Shown here piece by piece: positions 45,371 through 53,141 of a DNA stretch of 64,000 bases. This stretch comes from Arcobacter porcinus (GTDB taxonomy: Bacteria; Campylobacterota; Campylobacteria; Campylobacterales; Arcobacteraceae): NCBI RefSeq assembly GCF_004299785.2, contig NZ_CP036246.2, positions 1,364,001 through 1,428,000 on the forward strand, in the 5' to 3' direction. A model generated the notes under the pieces. That model worked only from the letters and a program-made list of their open reading frames with translations. It ran no database searches and was not told the DNA's origin. Made by a program: the position numbers and the translations under genes. Position 1 is the first letter of the stretch. Each line of letters begins with the position of its first letter.

Positions 45371-45402
45371 AGTTTATATTTTTATATGGACATATTATTG
45401 TC
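45371..45402 (-). promoter_or_regulatory. Cassette promoter-operator 8
   Basis: GACATATTATTGTC at 45389-45402, 12 bp from TAAACT (reverse strand, 45376-45371), upstream of the gene starting at 45341. Confidence 0.78.
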
Positions 45403-45416
45403 TATTTTAATTAATT

Positions 45417-45887
45417 CTAATCCGCAAGTTCATCATCCCACATCTGTTTTACTTCATTATAGTTTTTTAATGCAATTTCATAACTAATAGACCAAAAAAC
45501 TGCATCTTTTGAAAGTGGATTACCTAATTTATCTTCATACTTTTTACAAATTGCATTATAAACTTCATCATCTTTTTCACAATCAATTGCAATAGTTCCC
45601 AAATATGGATAAATCAAATAACCAGGACTCACCATATCAAAGACCTCATGAATCTGCGTATTAGGAAATTTATCTTTCATAAAATTTATAAACTCATCTC
45701 TAGCTATATTGTTTACACACTTTTCATTTAAATATCCAAATATTCCATATTCTGCATTTTCTTCAGAATTTGGTTCATTTTTAAAAGCATATAAGTCATT
45801 ATAAACTGTGTTAAAAACCATAAAATAAGTTTCTCTTTTCCTTATAGTTGCTACATATTCAGTTAATGTTTTTAATAATCTTGGCAT
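45417..45887 (-). CDS. Unknown 156-residue protein, partner of SLOG protein
   Basis: A soluble protein with no family I can name. The centre contains NTQIHEVFDMVSPGYLIYPYLGTIAIDCEKDDEVYNAICKKYED, beta-alpha in character, and the end is helical and acidic. It follows the SLOG gene by 28 bp in the same direction and has no promoter palindrome of its own, so the two are probably one operon. Confidence 0.6.
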   Translation of the reverse strand: MPRLLKTLTEYVATIRKRETYFMVFNTVYNDLYAFKNEPNSEENAEYGIFGYLNEKCVNNIARDEFINFMKDKFPNTQIHEVFDMVSPGYLIYPYLGTIAIDCEKDDEVYNAICKKYEDKLGNPLSKDAVFWSISYEIALKNYNEVKQMWDDELAD

Positions 45888-45915
45888 TTTTTGTTCCTTT
45901 TATTTTTTTTAATTG

Positions 45916-46263
45916 TTAATATTTAACTACTATTACTTCTTTTTCTAAAGTTTTTGCAAAAGTTATTGTATATTTTGTTCCTGTTGAATAACCATTCCAA
46001 AAGGCAACTATTAAATCTGATTGTATAACAATTTGTCTATTTCTAAAATGATAAGCTCTTTTGTGCTTTTTAAAATCAGGATAAAATACTAATGTTTCTA
46101 TATTGTTTTTATTCGACAATTGAACTCCCATGGTATCATCACCTTTTGCTCCACCACTTATGATTTTTGTAATAGTATTTTGTTCTTGAATTTTTTTCAT
46201 AGTAGTATCAAGAAGCTCTTTATTTTTGAAATCTCTACTTCCTATTATTGCTACATTTGACAT
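45916..46263 (-). CDS. SLOG-family (YspA/DUF2493-like) nucleotide-binding protein
   Basis: 115 residues with a Rossmann-like SLOG fold: VAIIGSRDFKN at the N-terminus, IISGGAKGDDTMG (glycine-rich nucleotide-binding loop), PDFKKHKRAYHFRNRQIVIQSDLIVAFWNGYSTGTKYTI, the standard series for DUF2493/YspA proteins. SLOG domains bind or hydrolyse nucleotide-derived ligands and act as sensors in several defence systems. It shares a divergent promoter with the gene at 46362. Confidence 0.85.
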   Translation of the reverse strand: MSNVAIIGSRDFKNKELLDTTMKKIQEQNTITKIISGGAKGDDTMGVQLSNKNNIETLVFYPDFKKHKRAYHFRNRQIVIQSDLIVAFWNGYSTGTKYTITFAKTLEKEVIVVKY

Positions 46264-46287
46264 TTTTCTCCTTTGAAAGATTTAACA

Positions 46288-46337
46288 ATTATATTTATTT
46301 ATAAAGACATATTTTTGTCTATATTTATCTTTATAAT
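46288..46337. promoter_or_regulatory. Divergent cassette promoter-operator 9
   Basis: One palindrome, GACATATTTTTGTC (46306-46319), has TATAAT 12 bp away on both sides (46288-46293 reverse strand and 46332-46337 forward). The two start codons, 46263 and 46362, are each 43 bp from its edges. This symmetry shows that the palindrome, not a -35 box, fixes the promoter geometry. Confidence 0.92.
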
Positions 46338-46361
46338 TAAAGAAAAACAGTAAGGCAAGCT

Positions 46362-47048
46362 ATGCAAAAAAGATATTCAATTACATTGAAAAACTTTTTA
46401 GAAAACAAGAAATTTAACAATAAATCTTTTTTTATAAATGCAAATGATGAATTGGTACTTGAAAATGATAATAAAAAAGTAGATTTAGGTATATTTTTTA
46501 AACTAATTCTTTCAAAGAAATCAAATGATTTAAAAGTAGAGATATCTTTATACTCATGGTCAAATATAAAACAATCTTTAGTTCCTATAGATAAATCAAT
46601 CTGGAAAGATTTTGAGTTTGGAGCTGGAAAACATATACCAAAGATAGAGAAACATTACAAAAGCATAATTGACAACTTTTTAAATATATTTAAAGAGTTA
46701 AAATATTATTGGCATCTAAAAGAACTTATTCATAAAATGGAACACCCTATTTTTAGTTTTCATTATAAACTACTAAACAGTTTTTCAAAACAATCTTTAG
46801 AAAATATCTGCTTGAAATATTTTGATAACTATCCTGTTTTAAATATATCACTTCTTAAAACAAAAGCTCAAAAAGATGATATTTGTTATCTGTTTTTACC
46901 AAATTATATTAATGGATTTTACATAAATGGAATTGAAGTGAGTGTTGATTTAGATGAAACTGATTATGCAATAATTGAAAATGATTCAAATGAAATTTCA
47001 GCTCAAGATTGCTTAAAGATACTTGGAGTTATTGATGAAAAAAACTAA
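46362..47048 (+). CDS. Unknown 228-residue protein
   Basis: No family recognised. It begins with a strongly basic helix (KRYSITLKNFLENKKFNNKSFF), then beta-rich blocks (KVDLGIFFKLILSKKSNDLKVEISLYSW), a helical middle and an acidic C-terminus (VSVDLDETDYAIIENDSNEISAQD). Right-facing member of the divergent pair controlled by promoter-operator 9. It overlaps the following gene by 14 bp. Confidence 0.6.
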   Translation: MQKRYSITLKNFLENKKFNNKSFFINANDELVLENDNKKVDLGIFFKLILSKKSNDLKVEISLYSWSNIKQSLVPIDKSIWKDFEFGAGKHIPKIEKHYKSIIDNFLNIFKELKYYWHLKELIHKMEHPIFSFHYKLLNSFSKQSLENICLKYFDNYPVLNISLLKTKAQKDDICYLFLPNYINGFYINGIEVSVDLDETDYAIIENDSNEISAQDCLKILGVIDEKN

Positions 47049-47529
47049 TGATTTTATAAAATTTATAAGAAGCTGGTTAATTTCACACTACGATGAATTT
47101 AACTGTAAACCCTATTTAGTAAGAGATTTAAAATTGCGTGAAAATTACATTTTAAAATTTAGTTCAATTCCTAATGTTGAAATTGATATTAGTGCAAATA
47201 CAGATTATAAATTTGATCTGTATATTGTATTAACACATGAAAATCAATTTTATTTTTCAAATCCTTTAGATTTAACAACTGTTATAAAAAAAGATAAAAA
47301 GGGATTTTTTTGTAATTTATGTATAGAAAAAATATATTTTAAAACCAAAGAAGAAATTTGGAAAAATCATCTGAAAGAGCTTATTCTTTGGGTTAATGAA
47401 AATCTAAACCCTAAAAATGAAATAGTTTTAACATTTTATGCTGGTTCGTATGATATTGAGATTTTGGCAAAAGATTCAAAAAATAATAGAGAAAATAGCA
47501 GATGTTTTCCGCTATTTTCTTATCAATAA
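47035..47529 (+). CDS. Unknown 164-residue protein
   Basis: The start is the ATG at 47035 (GGAG 6 bases upstream, inside the preceding gene) rather than the TTG at 47023. A soluble alpha/beta protein (FIKFIRSWLISHYDEFNCKPYL; VEIDISANTDYKFDLYIVLTHENQFYFSNPLDLTTV). Its overall build resembles the preceding gene's (KVEISLYSW versus KFDLYIVLTH in the middle), so the two may be distant relatives or subunits of one complex. Confidence 0.6.
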   Translation: MKKTNDFIKFIRSWLISHYDEFNCKPYLVRDLKLRENYILKFSSIPNVEIDISANTDYKFDLYIVLTHENQFYFSNPLDLTTVIKKDKKGFFCNLCIEKIYFKTKEEIWKNHLKELILWVNENLNPKNEIVLTFYAGSYDIEILAKDSKNNRENSRCFPLFSYQ

Positions 47530-47538
47530 TTCTATAAA

Positions 47539-49230
47539 TTATTTATCAAAATTCCATGTTTCTACACCAAAATTAACTATTTTTTGGTGTCTTTCATCAA
47601 TAGATTCTTTTTTCCAAACAGGTAAGCCATTTTCAATTTTTGAAAAATTTTTTATTTCTGCTTGTTGATTTAATAATGGATTTTTATTATATGATTCCAA
47701 TTTGTCTGTAAATGGTTTATTTCCAATCGAAGCATTATGTGAACCAGAAATTAACATTAAATTTCCAATACAATGTAAATATTCTGATTCAAACTCATCA
47801 TCATATTTTTTATTTTCATCAATATCATATCCATTTTCAATAATCCCATTATCAGGCTTTTTCGGTGAAATATGCTCAATTTGTTCATTTTCAATTGAAA
47901 AATTTTGAATACTATATCCCTTGTTTTGTAAGAAATTTTCATATCTCCAAAGTATATAATTGACTACCCTAAAATTATACATGTTTGTATCATCAAGATA
48001 ATTTTTTGTATTTTCATCGCCCCAATACCAAGATTCATTGAGTTTCTTTTTTATATCTTCTTTTAAAATATCTATATCTCCTTCAAAATCCAGAAGGATT
48101 TTGTTCAATCTTTCTTGAATATTTGCCCTACTATTTATTAATTTAGCTCTAAATAAAACTATTTCTAATATTTTGAATAATTCATTAAGTTTGGGACTAT
48201 CGTCTCCAAAATATTTAAATCCTTTCATAATAAAAGGATAAATAAATGCCGAGATTCCTAAATTTTCTAAATAATCTTTATATTCATTTCTAAAAAGTTC
48301 AAACTTCTTGATATTAGAAAAACTTGTATGTAGTTCCGAAATATACTCTTTTATCCAATCAATTTTATTAATAGATTTTTTGAATTCATCTTTTAAATCT
48401 TCTAATGTTCTGTATGGATAACCTTTTATATATGCTTGATTATGATAAATTAATATACTATCTTCATCAAGTTTTATATCATTAATAAGTTTATAGATAT
48501 CCTTAAAAATATTTGATATATTTTCAATATTTGTATTCGTTTCATCTTCTTGACTATATACATACATTTGATACATAAAATAAGATTTTAATTTTTCCAT
48601 ATTTGTTAAATCTTTTCCACGATTATTTTGAAGTTCAAACATCAATGCAGCATCTTTTTTGCTTTTAAGTTCAATAGTTGTAAGCTCTGTATATTCAATC
48701 TTTTCAAAAATTTTCAAAATTTTATCTGTTGTAAATTCTGATAATTTTTTTGTAAAAAATTCTTTTGCTTCGAGAATTTTCTTTTGTGATGGTGTATTTA
48801 TTTCAAACTTATTTTTGTTGTCAACAATAATGGCATCAAAACAAGCTCTATCATATTCAACAGGCCTAAGTTTAATATTACCTCCATTTTTTATATAAAT
48901 TTTTACTTTTTCATCAAAATCAAAATCTTTTAAAATTTCATCATCATGTCTTTGATTTAATACATTTAACAATGCTCTCATAAAAATAGTTAATGTTGTT
49001 AATCTTTGTTGTCCATCTATAATTTCATAATTTCTATCTTTTTTAATGGTTTCAATAAGAATATTTCCATAAAAATAATTATTATCCCCATTTAATTGTT
49101 CAACAATATCTTCTAAAAACATATCCCAATTCTTTTTATCCCATGCATAAGCTCTTTGATAAACTGGTATTTCATAATTTTTCTGAGAGCTATCAAAAAA
49201 TCCTAAAATAGTTGTTGGCCTAAATTCCAT
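47539..49230 (-). CDS. DUF262/DUF1524 protein (GmrSD-like)
   Basis: A 563-residue fusion. The N-terminal DUF262 (ParB/sulfiredoxin-like NTPase) has IPVYQRAYAWDKKNWDMFLEDI, FYGNILI and IIDGQQRLTTL (71-81), plus QNNRGKDLTNMEKLKSYFMY. The C-terminal DUF1524 HNH-type nuclease has IEHISPKKP and YLHCIGNLMLISGSHNASIGNKPF. This is the GmrSD/BrxU type of modified-DNA restriction enzyme. It converges on the pair at 46362-47529 and has no cassette palindrome upstream. Confidence 0.88.
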   Translation of the reverse strand: MEFRPTTILGFFDSSQKNYEIPVYQRAYAWDKKNWDMFLEDIVEQLNGDNNYFYGNILIETIKKDRNYEIIDGQQRLTTLTIFMRALLNVLNQRHDDEILKDFDFDEKVKIYIKNGGNIKLRPVEYDRACFDAIIVDNKNKFEINTPSQKKILEAKEFFTKKLSEFTTDKILKIFEKIEYTELTTIELKSKKDAALMFELQNNRGKDLTNMEKLKSYFMYQMYVYSQEDETNTNIENISNIFKDIYKLINDIKLDEDSILIYHNQAYIKGYPYRTLEDLKDEFKKSINKIDWIKEYISELHTSFSNIKKFELFRNEYKDYLENLGISAFIYPFIMKGFKYFGDDSPKLNELFKILEIVLFRAKLINSRANIQERLNKILLDFEGDIDILKEDIKKKLNESWYWGDENTKNYLDDTNMYNFRVVNYILWRYENFLQNKGYSIQNFSIENEQIEHISPKKPDNGIIENGYDIDENKKYDDEFESEYLHCIGNLMLISGSHNASIGNKPFTDKLESYNKNPLLNQQAEIKNFSKIENGLPVWKKESIDERHQKIVNFGVETWNFDK

Positions 49231-49294
49231 ATATTTCCCCTTTAAATTAAATTATTAAACTTTACTGTAAAAGTAATTAACAAAATCTGAACAA

Positions 49295-49612
49295 TCAAAC
49301 AATCTCCCACAATATCGATTTTGAAAGTTTATGAGTTGGGATTTCTTTTTCCCAAAATTCATTTTTTATCCAATCCCTTTTTATTCTTCTATTTCTTGAA
49401 CTAACAATTTTCTTATAAATCTTTTTTCTAAGATTATTAGGGCATTTTGATTGTTTGAGTTTATAATCTTCCAAAAAATCAACTGATAGTTCTTTTTTAA
49501 ATTTTATTGAATTTAAATATTTAATAGTTTTAACTATTTGATCAAACTTATCTTTTTGAATAGCTTTTTTCTTTGTTTTCCAAGTTCCTTGCAAATTATG
49601 CTCCTTAATCAA
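49295..49612 (-). CDS. Unknown 105-residue basic protein upstream of DUF262 gene
   Basis: A small, very basic, helical protein (KKIYKKIVSSRNRRIKRDWIKNEFWEKEIPTHKLSKSILWEIV) that I do not recognise. It lies 64 bp upstream of the DUF262 gene in the same direction and may form an operon with it. About 65 bp before its start is one half-site (GGACA, reverse strand, at 49687-49691), but the second half is lost. Confidence 0.5.
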   Translation of the reverse strand: MIKEHNLQGTWKTKKKAIQKDKFDQIVKTIKYLNSIKFKKELSVDFLEDYKLKQSKCPNNLRKKIYKKIVSSRNRRIKRDWIKNEFWEKEIPTHKLSKSILWEIV

Positions 49613-49744
49613 AATATTGATAATAAACTTTTAAATCACTCCAAAATTCCTGAATTCTTAACATATCTTTCAATGATAAATGATTATGTCCATAAAGAAA
49701 ATGAAACTATAAACAATTTTTTGTGCCTTAGATAAATTTTGCAT

Positions 49745-50140
49745 CTACTTATGCCCTTCTTCGTTCATCTCATCACTGTCATCTTCATAAGCTGGTGCAA
49801 ATTCTATATCTGAAAACTCTTTTAATAATTTTTCATAATCAAAAATCGTACCTAGTCTATGTAATTTTCTATTTACATAAGCAAAAGATATTTTATTATC
49901 TTGTAGCCTTATTGCTTCTTCTTCAAACTTTTTTGTAGTTAATCTATGTGCTTTTGAATAAAATACTTCAGCTGCACTTTTTTCTTTTGATTCCATAGAG
50001 TATATCCACCAGTAATACTTATATAGTTTTGGATTTGGATTAATATTTGAACCTGAAACAAAAATAGCCATAAAATCTTTGCCTCTTTGCTCTAAGCGTT
50101 TTTTTGCATTCTCTTTTGTAATTAATTTTGAAGGTATCAT
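49745..50140 (-). CDS. Unknown 131-residue protein
   Basis: Basic first half, acidic tail (FAPAYEDDSDEMNEEGHK). A WWIYSMESKEKSAAEVFYSKAHRL stretch in the middle. Not recognised. It has its own promoter-operator (10) and lies next to the AAA ATPase gene, which has a separate copy. The strongly acidic end is reminiscent of DNA-mimic or chaperone-type partners, but this is only composition. Confidence 0.5.
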   Translation of the reverse strand: MIPSKLITKENAKKRLEQRGKDFMAIFVSGSNINPNPKLYKYYWWIYSMESKEKSAAEVFYSKAHRLTTKKFEEEAIRLQDNKISFAYVNRKLHRLGTIFDYEKLLKEFSDIEFAPAYEDDSDEMNEEGHK

Positions 50141-50168
50141 ATATAATTCTCCTATTTTTAATAGAAAA

Positions 50169-50200
50169 ATTATATTGATTTAGATGGACAATAAATTGTC
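50169..50200 (-). promoter_or_regulatory. Cassette promoter-operator 10
   Basis: GACAATAAATTGTC at 50187-50200, 12 bp from TATAAT (reverse strand, 50174-50169), upstream of the gene starting at 50140. Confidence 0.87.
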
Positions 50201-50260
50201 TTATTTATACAATTCTAAAAATTTCTAATTACTCTGTGTTTATTAATTCTTCCTCATTTT

Positions 50261-51904
50261 TCATTTTAAAAACCCTACTTTCAAACTATTATCATCATTA
50301 TTTTTAAACTCAATCTCTTCTTTTATATACTCTAGTATTTCATCAAAATCAAACTCTTTTTGATTTAAAATTTTATTTATTAGATATTTTCTTGTTGCAT
50401 TCTCTATTTGTCCACCACTTAAATCATAAATTGATAGTTTTTCATAGATTTTATCTTCAAGTTCTGGTAATTTTGATTTCCAAATATGCTCTCTTGTTTT
50501 AGCTGTTGGTCTATCAAATTTTATTTTATTTAAAAATCTTCTTGAAAAGGCATCATCCATATTATCTATTAGATTTGTTGTAGCCATAAAAATACCATCA
50601 AAGTTCTCTAACTCTTCAAGTAAAATATTTTGCATAGTATTATTCATTTGAGAAACTGCATCATTTACATCTAATCTTTTAGAAATGATTGCATCAGCTT
50701 CATTAAATAGCAATATTGGTTTTGATTTTAATATTTCACAAGCTCTATAATATTCTTGAAATATTGCTTTAGTATTTTTTTCACTCTCCCCTACCCACTT
50801 TGATTGAATAGAGCTAATATCTACTTGCAACACATCTCTTTTAGTAAGTTTTGCTATCTCATAAACAGATGCTGTTTTACCTGTTCCAGCAAATCCATAA
50901 AAAATAGAGACAATACCAGATGGCAGATTTGCTTTTTTTAAATCTTTTACAATTTTATTAAAATTCTTTGAGCTACAAACATCTTTTAATTGATTAATAT
51001 CACGAGCAACTCTTTCATCCAAAAATATCTCTTTTTTCAAACTATTAAATTTTATATGTTTTGTAAACTGTGCTTTAAACTCTTGTTTTTTCTTTTTATC
51101 TTTTGATTGAAGAAGCAAAGCAATTGCTTTTGGTGTTAATTGTATATCAGTTGATGAATCAAAAAGACCACTTCTCTCTTCAAGTTGTACTAATTTATCT
51201 TTAAAAATATCCAACTCTTCTTTTAATATACTCTCTAAATATCTTGCTCTATATGACAAATCATCAAAAAATATTTCACAAATTCTACTTGCTATTTCAC
51301 CACTATTTCCATCAATATACTCATAAATAAGATACATTAAAAGTAATTTCTCTTTTATAGAGTATTTTAAAATAGCTTTTGTAAATTCCTCTTTTATATC
51401 AAGTTTATCAAAAACTCTATTTGCTTCAGAAACTAATCTAAATTCTGTTAATTTTTTATATTTTTTTTTAGAAATCAGTTCAGCAATAATATTTACAACA
51501 CTATATATATCACTAAAATCAACATCATCTAAATAGTCATATCCCAAAATTAATTTATTAAAAATCATATCATCAACATTAAATTCAGGACTTATTCTTG
51601 AGCTTCTTCCTCTTCTTCTCTCTTCAGCCAATGCAATAAAACCCTTTTTTTCAAGTTTATATGCAATATTTAAATACTTTAAGTACTCATCACTTTGTAA
51701 TTTAAAATCTTTTTTTAGACTATCAAAACTTGTAGAGTATGTATCTTGAATTTGATATGACATAATTATTGATAAAATCATAGCTTCATCAATAGTTATA
51801 TTTAACTCTTTTTGAATCTCTTTTATTGTTTTATTTGTTCTACTATTTAAGAAAAAATCTTCATCATCTTTTAATACTGATAGTTTTGAATATAAGCTTG
51901 ACAT
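50261..51904 (-). CDS. AAA-family ATPase with N-terminal helical/wHTH region
   Basis: A 547-residue ATPase. Residues 1-120 suggest a winged-helix region (LSIIMSYQIQDTYSTSFDSLKKDF; YKLEKKGFIALAEERRRGRSSRISPEF). The middle is helical. A classical AAA module begins at about 325: Walker A FYGFAGTGKTAS (335-346), the pore-like SKWVGESEKN, Walker B LLLFNEADAI (398-406) with Asn in place of the usual Asp, sensor MATTNLIDNMDDAFSRRF. The Asn variant is known in some AAA groups and need not mean inactivity. The partner is probably the neighbour at 49745. It carries the most perfect palindrome promoter of the cassette. Confidence 0.85.
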   Translation of the reverse strand: MSSLYSKLSVLKDDEDFFLNSRTNKTIKEIQKELNITIDEAMILSIIMSYQIQDTYSTSFDSLKKDFKLQSDEYLKYLNIAYKLEKKGFIALAEERRRGRSSRISPEFNVDDMIFNKLILGYDYLDDVDFSDIYSVVNIIAELISKKKYKKLTEFRLVSEANRVFDKLDIKEEFTKAILKYSIKEKLLLMYLIYEYIDGNSGEIASRICEIFFDDLSYRARYLESILKEELDIFKDKLVQLEERSGLFDSSTDIQLTPKAIALLLQSKDKKKKQEFKAQFTKHIKFNSLKKEIFLDERVARDINQLKDVCSSKNFNKIVKDLKKANLPSGIVSIFYGFAGTGKTASVYEIAKLTKRDVLQVDISSIQSKWVGESEKNTKAIFQEYYRACEILKSKPILLFNEADAIISKRLDVNDAVSQMNNTMQNILLEELENFDGIFMATTNLIDNMDDAFSRRFLNKIKFDRPTAKTREHIWKSKLPELEDKIYEKLSIYDLSGGQIENATRKYLINKILNQKEFDFDEILEYIKEEIEFKNNDDNSLKVGFLK

Positions 51905-51933
51905 TTGTTAAACTCCTAATTTTTTATATTAGA

Positions 51934-51965
51934 AGTTTAAACTTTTATATGGACAATTAATTGTC
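51934..51965 (-). promoter_or_regulatory. Cassette promoter-operator 11 (most symmetrical copy)
   Basis: GACAATTAATTGTC at 51952-51965 within a fully symmetrical 24-bp palindrome spanning 51947-51970 (core GGACAATTAATTGTCC). 12 bp to TAAACT (reverse strand, 51939-51934). It drives the AAA gene and is the last element before the right border repeat at 52011. Confidence 0.83.
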
Positions 51966-52010
51966 CATATTTATTATTCATTTTAATAAATAATTAATTT
52001 TGATAATGAA

Positions 52011-52144
52011 TATATAGCAATTAGTGCATCTAACTTTGCAAATTCATATAGTAACTTAAAAACATTTTCAGTAATAGATTATAAAAAAGATCTAAAATAT
52101 AAAGCATTAAATGAAAACCTATTAAAAGTAAGAGACAAATATGG
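52011..52144 (+). repeat. 134-bp direct repeat, right border of 22-kb cassette
   Basis: Exact copy of 29888-30021. Non-homologous DNA stands directly to its left (cassette), while to its right the polymerase-like frame continues with a different ending. Confidence 0.97.
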
Positions 52145-52187
52145 CATTGATATTATTAAGTATGCTAATGAAATTCACACACAATAA
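52011..52187 (+). pseudogene. 3' fragment of a Y-family polymerase gene
   Basis: In frame with the polymerase at 28766, it encodes the last 58 residues only, starting YIAISASNFANS and ending DIIKYANEIHTQ-stop. There is no start or upstream part. It is best explained as the displaced original 3' end of the polymerase gene, pushed 22 kb away when the cassette integrated by recombination in the shared 134 bp. Confidence 0.93.
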
Positions 52188-52390
52188 AATATATTACAAT
52201 TTTAAAATGGAATGATCCAAAGTTAGTAGACACTTTTTTATCAGTTAACACCTTGTGTTGAGTAGCACTATCATTGTATCTTTTATTAAGTCAAATCTAG
52301 AGCAACAGTTTTTTAGAAAACTAAAACTCTTGCTAAAATTCAATATCTGCTATATAATTTTATATCAAGAATTAACACAAAGGATAAACT

Positions 52391-52576
52391 ATGAAAATTG
52401 ATTTTTTAAGAATCTTAGCATTTATAAATATTACTCTAATTTTTATTATAGCTATATATTTTGAAGGATTTAAAAATACTCTTTTTGCTCTATTAATTGT
52501 TGGAACTGTAGTTGCATTTTTAAACTGGAAAAAAGAGGATTATAGAGTTAAGAAATTTATAAATAATTTCTTTTAA
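52391..52576 (+). CDS. Small two-span membrane protein
   Basis: 61 residues: two hydrophobic segments (ILAFINITLIFIIAIYF and LFALLIVGTVVAFLNW) separated by a short loop, and a basic end (KKEDYRVKKFINNFF). AAAGGA precedes the ATG by 8 bases. No family recognised. Convergent with the small membrane operon that follows. Confidence 0.55.
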   Translation: MKIDFLRILAFINITLIFIIAIYFEGFKNTLFALLIVGTVVAFLNWKKEDYRVKKFINNFF

Positions 52577-52635
52577 TTTTTAATCTACAGATATAAAATA
52601 TATTATATCTGTAGCTATATTTTTTTCATTACCAT

Positions 52636-52752
52636 TTAAAGTTTTGTATTTTTACTTTTTTTGTTTTTTTTATTTTCTTTTATTGTTAGGTAAATGATAC
52701 CTACCAAAGCTAAGACAACTGGTAAAAATAATCCAATAGCAGAGCTTATTAT
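52636..52752 (-). CDS. 38-residue membrane peptide with a possible ATA start
   Basis: A single-span frame (AIGLFLPVVLALVGIIYLTI, then KENKKNKKSKNTKL) has no ATG, GTG or TTG back to the previous stop. AAGGAG lies 5 bases before an ATA that overlaps the upstream stop as ATAA. The span-plus-basic-tail form and tight coupling to the upstream peptide gene make translation plausible, but the start codon would be rare. Confidence 0.35.
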   Translation of the reverse strand: MISSAIGLFLPVVLALVGIIYLTIKENKKNKKSKNTKL

Positions 52753-52865
52753 TTTTTCTCCTTTTTCTTTGGAGCTTTCATAAAGATATTCATTAATATT
52801 GGAATTAAAGCTACAATTGTAGTAAATGTTCCTAATGCTATTAGTCCTTGAGTTTCGTTAACCAT
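52749..52865 (-). CDS. 38-residue single-span membrane peptide
   Basis: ATG at 52865 preceded by AAGGAAG. MVNETQGLIALGTFTTIVALIPILMNIF followed by a basic tail (MKAPKKKEKK). It resembles the peptide at 25418-25537. It begins 1 bp after the stop of the 90-residue membrane gene, within a run of five or six coupled small membrane genes. The size and form are those of filamentous-phage coat or accessory membrane peptides. Confidence 0.55.
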   Translation of the reverse strand: MVNETQGLIALGTFTTIVALIPILMNIFMKAPKKKEKK

Positions 52866-52866
52866 T

Positions 52867-53139
52867 TTATCTTCCTTTATATGATCTTATTCTTTTTAAT
52901 TTTAGATATTGTTTATATCTTTTAAATTCTCGTTTAAATTTATCATTTATGTCTATTGCTAGAAGTATTAACATAATCAACCACAATACAAATGCTATAG
53001 CTATTTGTCCATCATTTACTCCAAAATATATACTTATTGCAATATAGATAGCTAAAATATAAATATGTAATTTACCTATATTTGCAAAGTTGTATAGAAA
53101 AATAAACAAACATTTATCTAAACTATTTATTGGTAACAT
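52867..53139 (-). CDS. Small membrane protein (90 residues)
   Basis: Two or three hydrophobic segments (IYILAIYIAISIYFG; IAIAFVLWLIMLILLAIDI) and a strongly basic C-terminus (DKFKREFKRYKQYLKLKRIRSYKGR). Part of the tightly packed leftward operon 53986 to 52636. No family recognised. Confidence 0.6.
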   Translation of the reverse strand: MLPINSLDKCLFIFLYNFANIGKLHIYILAIYIAISIYFGVNDGQIAIAFVLWLIMLILLAIDINDKFKREFKRYKQYLKLKRIRSYKGR

Positions 53140-53141
53140 TT

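Noticed and set aside
50261-51904. Inactive ATPase because of LLLFNEAD Walker B
   Set aside because: Asn in place of the first acidic residue recurs in some active AAA groups, and Walker A and the sensor are intact; loss of activity is not supported.
31611-51965. The shared dyad as merely a -35 promoter box
   Set aside because: It does not match TTGACA at 17 bp from the -10 box, is two-fold symmetrical, and works in both directions at 46306; a regulator site fits better.
52188-52390. Gene between the polymerase fragment and the small membrane gene
   Set aside because: Stops in all frames; the text around 52210 (GATCCAAAGTTAGTAGACAC) hints at an insertion sequence end, but nothing further supports it.
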